Shown: piece by piece, positions 58,601 through 64,000 of the stretch | Numbering within the stretch: the stretch's first letter is position 1 | Layout of the letters: each line of letters opens with the position of its first letter | Assembly: GCA_032207245.1 (NCBI GenBank) | Contig: CM063498.1 | Coordinates: 96,098,851 to 96,162,850, forward strand | DNA from: Pardosa pseudoannulata | Taxonomy: Eukaryota > Arthropoda > Arachnida > Araneae > Lycosidae | DNA length: 64,000 bases | Direction: 5' to 3' | The notes under the pieces: generated by a model | The model's database searches: none | What the model was told of the DNA's origin: nothing | What the model saw: the letters and a program-made list of their open reading frames with translations, nothing else | Program-made: the position numbers and the translations under genes

Positions 58601-60867
58601 TTTTTTTAAGAAATAATATGCAAATTACAGCTGTTTTAATCCTACATCCGGGACTAAATATATAAATGAATGTAAATAACATATTTTGGAAGTCTCCCCG
58701 TTGTACCTTGCTGTAGGATGCCTGAATGGTATAGCGCTCCTTTTCGGTACAGGAGTTCGCGGGTTTAAATCTCGATGAAGGCATAGATGTTCGTAGCCAT
58801 CCGAAATCGGCTTTAAACAGTAGGTTCCGGCCTCACTAGCCCTCGTGTAGAAAAACAGCAGACTAAAGTACTCCAAGCCAAACTCCGTTGTACTTTCGAC
58901 CGGCGTTTTTGTTTTATTTTTGCTTAGGTCCAAGATACAAGAATTCTGGCCGTTTGGTTAGGGCACTGATCGTCGGTACCAGAGTTCGTGGGTTCGAATC
59001 CCACTATGGTATTGATGTTCGTAGCCGTTCGGAATCGGCTTTAAACTGTAGGTCCCGGTCTCATTTGCCCTCGTGTGCAAAACAGTAGACCGTAGTGCTC
59101 CAAACCAAACCAAGATACAAAAGCTTTTCGGTTAACCGGACCGGACTATGGTCGAATGGGTAGGGTGCTGGCAGTCGGTACCGGAGTTTGTGGGTTTGAA
59201 TCCCAGTGTTGCATGGGTGTTTGTAGCCATTCGGAATAGGGTTTAAGCTGAAGGTCACGGTCACATTAACCCTCTTGTTTAAAAAAAAAGTAGACCGTAG
59301 CACTCCAAACCAAACCATTTTCTTGTTAACCACATCCTTATTTTTAACGGTAAATCAGGTATTACCGTAAGCATTTGAATTTTTATAATTAATGTTTCAT
59401 TTTTGTTATGGTCATTTGGTAAACATTTTGTCTCTGAACACATCAGACGTAAAACTGTCTTATATAATGCATTTATTGTTTATATCGTAATGCAAGTTTT
59501 TTCTAGCTAAATTTCATTATATTTATCCTCTAATTCATTGCTGGATTAAGGGCAAATACCTATGTAATTACGAGTTAAAAAATGAATTTGTTATACTATG
59601 GATACTACTCATAAATATAAGATGAATTTAAAAATTATAATAAAATTACATGCACTCACTTACAACTTACAGTATCAAAATAATGCGAATTTCGAAATGA
59701 TGAAAAATGGAATAAAATTGAATATGTGTAAGAGGGTACTCCATATTTGTATGTTAGTTTCACTGATAAGTGATGTATTACAGAATACTTAATTTTGTGA
59801 AATCCAAAATATAATACTTTATTAGATTAACATTTATAAATGTGAAGCCTTAAAATTACGCCTATCTGAAGATTATCTTTTTTAAAAGTAGTTGTAAGAT
59901 TAAGATTTTATATTACAGATGTTGTCTTCTTACTAAAAAAATAGTCAAGACAGTAAATGAAATAAATTTTCCTTTTCGGTAAATGGGTAATTTCGTTTCA
60001 GTAGTCGTGCAATAAAATAAGGACACATTTGACAGGATGTATGAGAAATATGAAACTTTTTAAAGGAATGTAGTGTAATCTTTGTGATGATTGTACCGTT
60101 AGAACACATTTTAATTTAACAGTAAATACTGCGTAATTGTTCACCTGTGTCAAAACAGGTGCATCACGTTTGACCTCACAATTATATCACGATGACTGAT
60201 GCTTCTTATGTAAGTTTTAATGCTGTACACAGGGTTAGATTTTGATGTAAATGTTTTCCGATTCACTTGTAATTAATTTATAATTGTGTTTGAGCGTGTA
60301 TTGCCCTACGTTAAGTTTTCGGAGTTACATCTCTGACTGAATGCATTTTCTCTGTTATAAATAAATAAAGATGCTTTTTAAGTTGTTTTTCGAAGTAAAT
60401 TCATGATCCTGATTTAAAGATAAGAATACTGAATGATTTAGTTTATTGTGATTTAAATATATATTTGATGCAAAATTTCAGAGTATTGTTTTCTTTGATT
60501 TTCATATAAGGCAATATTCATATAATTTATAATCTTCATATGATATTTATAGAACCATTCATATAATCTTCTTCAATCCAGTATGTTTGGATATTATACC
60601 AACGGGGGAATGGTATTCGATATATTCAAAGTTTATTATATCAAAATACTTTATAGTATCTAATCGTATGCCTTCCTGTTCTTTTCCAGGTTCGGTCGTA
60701 ACGTGAAAATCGTCCAGTTCCATGGATCTTTCAAACCGTGGCATGTCAAGTTTTTCACGAACTCTGGACAGGTTTCTCCGTCCAGTCCTGTGCATCCGAC
60801 GTATATTCAGTTTGTACACATATGGTTGAATATATTTCGCATAAGTGCCTTGCGGCTCATGTCTCAG
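51241..60867 (+). CDS. Gyg: Glycogenin-like GT8 protein with long N-terminal extension (five exons, 3' end not found)
   Basis: Exons 51241-52694, 53573-53747, 54974-55136, 57397-57520 and 60690-60867 join in frame (698 codons) with GT-AG introns. Residues ~440-698 align to glycogenin, the self-glucosylating UDP-glucose transferase that primes glycogen in the cytosol. Seen: AFVT start, [68 protein letters not shown]. Numbering runs parallel to human GYG1 (offset 437, then 436 after a one-residue gap; GYG1 ligand residues recalled from memory). Kept: Asn449 (N12), Lys523 (K86), Asp541 (D104), Asn570 (N133), Asp597 and Asp600 (D160, D163), Tyr631 (Y195), Gly651, Lys654 (K218). Changed: L9 to Ser, T11 to Arg, Y15 to Glu, R77 to Gln, D102 to Asn539, H212 to Gln648. 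Residues 1-437 are hydrophilic, with no recognised domain. No stop codon follows exon 5 in a convincing exon, and the glycogen-synthase-binding tail typical of glycogenins was not seen. The family is certain. The symbol is a family label, and activity is doubtful. Confidence 0.88.
52695..53572 (+). other. Intron 1 of the glycogenin-like gene
   Basis: 878 bases, AT-rich, gtgagt to ttttcag, interrupting an Arg codon. No repeat or element was recognised in it. Confidence 0.8.
53573..53747 (+). CDS. Exon 2 of the glycogenin-like gene (DxD region)
   Basis: The acceptor is ttttcag and the donor gtaata. The first base completes Arg485, and 58 codons follow (residues 486-543). It carries the PELG, EKL and CVYLNPDTL segments of glycogenin. 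In the family this last segment is CVFMDADTL, whose two Asp residues hold manganese. Here the first is Asn539 and only Asp541 remains. GYG1 Arg77 is Gln514, and Lys86 is kept as Lys523. Confidence 0.92.
53748..54973 (+). other. Intron 2 of the glycogenin-like gene
   Basis: 1226 bases. Contains a short TA and CA/TG microsatellite (about 53860-53935), then a GC-richer stretch to ~54240 with no recognised identity. The rest is AT-rich and plain. Confidence 0.75.
54974..55136 (+). CDS. Exon 3 of the glycogenin-like gene
   Basis: The exon begins after gggtag and ends before gtaaac. It holds 54 codons plus one base, residues 544-597. It contains the most conserved block of the family, [13 protein letters not shown] followed by [18 protein letters not shown], with Asn570 and Ser571 (substrate-binding NS in GYG1) intact. 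It ends in SYDG, which contains Asp597 (GYG1 D160). Confidence 0.95.
55244..55510. mobile_element. MITE with terminal inverted repeats in intron 3
   Basis: A GC-richer ~267-bp block begins CCTCCACACTATGACC and ends with the near-perfect inverted complement GGACCATAGTGTGGAGG. Such terminal repeats on a short, non-coding block mark a miniature DNA transposon. I could not fix the target duplication, so the superfamily is open. It lies wholly within intron 3 and is removed by splicing. Confidence 0.65.
57075..57258 (+). repeat. tRNA-derived SINE (family A), intron 3
   Basis: Contains an A-box-like segment (ggccgattggttaggg) and a B box (gggttcgaatccca). These are followed by the family body (gccgttcgaaatcagctt, tctcattagccct) and the tail tccaaaccaaaccaaacc. 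It is in the sense orientation, about 140 bases before exon 4. Confidence 0.85.
57397..57520 (+). CDS. Exon 4 of the glycogenin-like gene (acceptor tyrosines)
   Basis: The acceptor is ttttgcag and the donor gtaagt. Residues 599-638 contain [13 protein letters not shown] and [17 protein letters not shown]. Asp600 and Gln601 match GYG1 D163 and Q164. Tyr631 lines up with Tyr195, the autoglucosylated residue, and Tyr633 with the second tyrosine of the IYSY motif. The exon is one residue shorter than GYG1 between the SW and FIYNL segments. Confidence 0.95.
58710..58883 (+). repeat. tRNA-derived SINE (family A) with target duplication
   Basis: Degenerate A box, B-box-like gcgggtttaaatctc, then the family body and caagccaaa tail. 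It is flanked by ccgttgtacctt at 58698-58709 and ccgttgtacttt at 58884-58895, a 12-bp target duplication with one mismatch. Confidence 0.85.
58941..59109 (+). repeat. tRNA-derived SINE (family A) with perfect target duplication
   Basis: Well-preserved copy: ggccgtttggttagggcactg, gggttcgaatcccac, gccgttcggaatcggct, tctcatttgccctcg, then caaaccaaa. The 11-bp duplication ccaagatacaa flanks it exactly (58930-58940 and 59110-59120). Confidence 0.9.
59141..59317 (+). repeat. tRNA-derived SINE (family A), third in the cluster
   Basis: Contains actatggtcgaatgggtagg, B-box-like gggtttgaatccca, gccattcggaatagg and the tail ccaaaccaaacca. A run of A interrupts the tail. Possible gttaacc duplication on both sides, imperfect. 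Confidence 0.82.
60690..60867 (+). CDS. Exon 5 of the glycogenin-like gene (end of GT8 domain)
   Basis: The acceptor is cttttccag and the donor gtattg, in phase 0. Residues 640-698 carry [14 protein letters not shown], where glycogenins have KVVHFLG then KPW. The metal-binding His is Gln648, while Gly651 and Lys654 remain. The segment [15 protein letters not shown] matches the last helix of the catalytic domain. Reading past the donor meets a stop only at 60925-60927, so retention would add about 19 residues. No later exon was recognised before the window ends. Confidence 0.9.
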
Positions 60868-61015
60868 GTATTGGCATTGATAAAAAATAATTTAAACTTG
60901 TATTATGTTTTGAAATCTGCATTTTGAAAGAATATCTGTTTTTTAAAGAGAGAAAGTTCTTGCACTCTGGGAGAACATGAAAGAGTTCTCCAATTTAAAG
61001 AAACTAACTTTTGCG

Positions 61016-61380
61016 TGGGAGCTGTGGTTACTCAGTCAGCTAAGGCAGCGCTCGCTGTCTTAACTGGAAGGTTGTGAGTTCGGAGCCCGAGCTTGGTCTA
61101 ATATCCGCCATGTTCGTTACAGGTGACTGGCTTACATAAAATGTGTTTGTAGTCGCACTATTCTTCAAATTCTCAATTAATACCTCTGGGGTGGCAGGGG
61201 AACCCTGTGGGTCTTCTGCTTGGTCCCTGCTTCAAAATTACGAGGATTCACTTGGGCATAAGTCGCCCCTTTGCCTTAATACGAGTAGCTTATGGTACAA
61301 TAGTTCTTGGTTTACCCAAGTGGTATCGGTTACAATTATATTTGCCCTCAAAAAAGTAAAGATATTCAGATTCAGATTCA
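61016..61380 (+). repeat. tRNA-derived SINE (family B)
   Basis: Begins with an A-box-like gtggttactcagtcagctaa and B-box-like gtgagttcggagccc. It ends in the short tandem gattcagattcagattcat, a tail style seen in LINE-mobilised SINEs. Its sequence is unlike family A. Confidence 0.7.
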
Positions 61381-61425
61381 TATTTGAGAACTCTGTCTCA
61401 AGCTTTGTATAATTTTTATTTAAAA

Positions 61426-62660
61426 TTAGATGAAGTACCCGGCTTTGCCCGGGTAAAGATAGGGGTTGGATTTATTTAAGGTTGATTATTTTGATTGTAA
61501 GTGGAAGGAACAAAATTTGACTAAATTCTACTAAAACTATAAATTTTTTTACTTAGAAAAGAAACATTTTTAACGCAAAGCTTGAGTGTACACAATGTTT
61601 TGCTTTTGTTTATCCGGAGAGAACACAAATAAAATATAGCTTGTCGAAAAAAAAACCGTTGCTCGGAAGCCAAGATATTTTTCTCGCGATAGATTAGGGA
61701 ATGAGTTATGATCACGTGAGAAATTACAACAATATTGAACGTTTAACCGTAAAATAATAAATAATTGTAAATCGACAATTTTTGAGAAATTTTTTTGAAT
61801 TAAGAGTGAAGCCGCTTATTGCATACACACGTTCTGGGGAAAAAATACATGTTCGGATAAAAACTCATTTGAGTTTTTTCATGTCTAGATTTGAATCTTA
61901 AAAACTCGTAGATCGAATTTATTGATTTTTTTTTTAAAAATTCCACAATACAAAATAGTAAATTTTGGAATTTTTAACGGTGCAAAAACGTACCAAATAG
62001 AATAACAAAAGTGTACACGACCATATAAAAATCCTTAAAAAGGTTTCAAAATCTACCTTTTGAAAAACTCATAAATAACTAGTAAAAGTCATTGTTTTGT
62101 CCAAAGAAAAAAAATGTCCACTGAGAATTAATCGAGCTAAACGATTCAGTTCGTAGTTTTAGTCCCTCTTTTTAGAACAAACAGATGGGAATTTTAAACT
62201 GTCCGAAATTCAGCAGAATTCATGTTTCATTTAAATGCACCAATTTTGGAATGTCCGACCAGAGTTCGGGCAATAAAAAAAGAAAAAAATGGTATTTTAA
62301 GTCCGTGAAGCTCCAAATCGGTTCGTACAATGCATAATATTTAATTAAAGGATACTGTTAACTCTTCCATAATTTGTCATAGGAATAATATTGCATTCAT
62401 TTGCAGCAAGTTTTACTCTTTAAATCATAATTTTTAACAAAGTTAAATCCTGATGAACAAATAAGTTTTATAATGAATTTGTTAGACCGAAATTAACTAT
62501 TTCGGTTTTTGACACATTTCGGTATTAGAAATTTACTATAATGCATAATTCAAACTATAATGCATAGATGAGAAATGTTTATTAAAGTTTTTTATTTTGA
62601 CTATTTTTTATATTAAAGAAAATATTTGGTAGTTAAAAAGCGACGGTGTAAGTCAAAAGT
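61426..62660 (-). mobile_element. Helitron-like 3' end (5' limit unknown)
   Basis: On the minus strand acccgggcaaagccgggt forms a strong hairpin, followed by acttcat, CTAA and a flanking T. This has the same layout as the 3' ends of elements A and B with an unrelated stem. The interior is AT-rich and non-coding, and I could not find a TC-type 5' end, so the upper limit is nominal. Confidence 0.5.
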
Positions 62661-63590
62661 AAATTTTATTCTAAAGGCCTTTAGAATTTTTTTCTATTTA
62701 TTAGAGACTATGCTACATTTGATATGTTTGGAAATTATATTCAAAGAGGGATTCCTTTGTAAATCTTTCCTCTTAATTATTTCTGATTTCATGTGAAAAA
62801 TCAAATGCTAAAAAATGAAATACAGTCTTATATTTCTCAGGAAGAAATAGTTGTACAGATTTGGCAATATCTTAACAGTAAGCTTGTTTTTCAGATAGAA
62901 TACCAGTACTTTTTCGTAAGCTTTTCTTTAATAAGACTTTGCTTTAACAATCTTTCGACACTAGAGTCGAGCAAGATATTAACACATCATATCCAGGGTG
63001 GAATGATATTCGACGTAGCACTATATTAAAAGTTTCAAGGTTTGACGAAGAGCAGTGAAATTAAAAAGGGACCTCTCTTGTTTACATCATTTCTCCCAGA
63101 GAACGGAAGTAAACTCTTAAAAAGAGGAATTTATTAAACTTTTGATTTGTTTCTGAATTTTCCTCTCCTGCTGTCATAAAAGAAAACATTAAAGTAGGGG
63201 AGGAATAAAAATCTAAAAAAATAATAGTAATAAGTTTATTTTAAGTTGGAAAAACAGTTGAAGTCCAAGTGTAATTTTTTGCGTATTTGTTAGTTCTGCA
63301 GTTTTAATTTTTTCCCCCTGAGTAATGAACTTTTTGCTGCAGTTCTAGAATAAATTAAAAACAAATATCGACCTTTTACAAGGTGTTCAACATTATGACT
63401 TTTAAGACACGCGGAACATAGTTACGAAGTTAATATCTTATTTTTCAGTTTTATCAGCCCAAACACCATAGCAAATTCAACTAAGGTCTATTTGGAAATG
63501 CAGTTCAAGAGAATAATTTTTGGAGATCCTTATTCAATTTTGAAATTTATAAAAAATATAAGCAACCTCATGTTGTTAAAGTCATAAAAA
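62661..63590. other. Unassigned AT-rich sequence downstream of the glycogenin-like exons
   Basis: Searched for a further glycogenin exon. An acceptor-like tattttcag at 63441-63449 is followed by only 11 codons before a stop in the required phase, with no family match. Confidence 0.45.
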
Positions 63591-63604
63591 TCAATAGACT
63601 CTGC

Positions 63605-63797
63605 GATGGCTTGGATACCTATTCTGACTCGATGACATAAACCCAGTAAAACAGCTCACTTTCACTAATCCCATGGGGCAGAGGAAACGAAGACCACCAC
63701 CAATTAGGTGGCTTGACTCAGCAGAGAGGGACTTAACTACTATCAAAAAGGGAAACTGGAGTAGTCTTGCAGCAGATGCTTGCAGGAACCTGTAACA
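63605..63797 (+). pseudogene. LINE 3' end (ORF2 C-terminus), truncated
   Basis: The frame reads RWLGYLF, a stop, LDDINPVKQL, FTNPMGQRKRRPPPIRWLDS, AERDLTTIKKGNW and LAADACRN then a stop. This is the familiar tail of many arthropod LINE ORF2 proteins (RWLGH, NP.G.RKRGRP..RWLD.VE.DL). 5' truncation is usual for LINE copies. Confidence 0.8.
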
Positions 63798-63834
63798 GGC
63801 TATAGTGCTTTAAAAGAAGAAGAAACTTTGATTG

Positions 63835-63979
63835 GTACCATATTTTGGTTGAGATATGTCAGTGGCTACTTATGCGTCATAATAACGTCAGACATCGCCA
63901 GAGGTCGGAATTTGGTTCCAAAACTCTCCACAGTTGACGCAGTTATCGACTATGACATATCTCGACTGCAATATGGTAG
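63835..63979. repeat. Fold-back element, imperfect inverted repeat
   Basis: ggtaccatattttggttgag then atatgtca at the left mirrors the right arm, whose reverse complement is gctaccatattgcagtcgag then atatgtca. About 145 bp in total, directly after the LINE tail. Confidence 0.72.
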
Positions 63980-64000
63980 CACCCGTAGCTTGTTAACATC

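Larger units (their letters stand above)
57521..60689 (+). other. Intron 4 of the glycogenin-like gene
   Basis: 3169 bases in phase 2, the longest intron, containing three SINEs at 58710-59317. The flanks are AT-rich without recognised content. Confidence 0.8.

Noticed and set aside
58941..59040. Possible tRNA genes at B-box sequences (here and in about ten other places)
   Set aside because: Each has A and B boxes but no cloverleaf pairing or anticodon arm. Each continues into the same 170-bp body with target duplications, so they are SINEs.
63441..63484. Possible sixth exon of the glycogenin-like gene
   Set aside because: The acceptor is plausible, but the required phase gives 11 codons and a stop with no similarity to glycogenin tails.

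Overview
The window looks like AT-rich, intron-containing arthropod DNA. A chelicerate, probably a spider, is my best guess. This rests on the mix of tRNA-derived SINEs, degenerate Tc1 copies and long TA arrays, not on any diagnostic gene. There are no bacterial-type operons, no ribosome binding sites and no CRISPR arrays. Gene density is very low: one convincing protein-coding gene in 64 kb, with almost everything else mobile-element debris, tandem repeats or unassigned AT-rich sequence. No intact tRNA or rRNA gene was found.

The gene runs on the + strand from about 51.2 kb to at least 60.87 kb. Five exons with GT-AG introns join in frame into 698 codons. The last ~260 residues form a glycogenin-type GT8 glycosyltransferase domain. 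The first ~437 residues are an unusual hydrophilic, Ser/Lys/Gln/Asn-rich extension with two CxxC pairs. Several residues that bind UDP-glucose and manganese in glycogenin are substituted: the first Asp of the DxD motif is Asn and the metal-binding His is Gln. The acceptor tyrosines are kept. The most interesting reading is a catalytically impaired, possibly primer-only or scaffold glycogenin paralogue. The 3' end of the gene was not found and may lie outside the window.

Layout. 0-6 kb: TA microsatellites and two broken Tc1 transposons, one of them inserted into a TA array with intact ends. 6-10 kb: two Helitron-like elements, one carrying a 520-bp element flanked by TTAA, then a 599-bp hAT remnant with a perfect 8-bp target duplication. 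12-19 kb: tandem repeats, a composite tRNA-related repeat and a second, inverted, interrupted copy of the 520-bp TTAA element. 19-24 kb: unassigned AT-rich DNA. 24-25.9 kb: a truncated Helitron followed by a GC-richer LTR-like segment with a TATA box. 27.7-28.7 kb: a SINE split by what may be an R1-like LINE remnant. 33.5-37 kb: a two-copy and a seven-copy tandem repeat. 38-46 kb: a pogo/Tigger-type MITE, SINEs, a long-TIR Tc1 element split by a SINE, and two piggyBac-type TTAA elements. 46-51 kb: mostly unassigned, with SINEs and a decayed Tc1 end. 51-61 kb: the glycogenin-like gene, with SINEs and a MITE in its introns. 61-64 kb: a SINE, a Helitron 3' end, a LINE tail and a fold-back element.

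The mobile elements give internal evidence about each other. Copies without an insertion show the empty sites, and duplicated target sequences fix several boundaries to the base.
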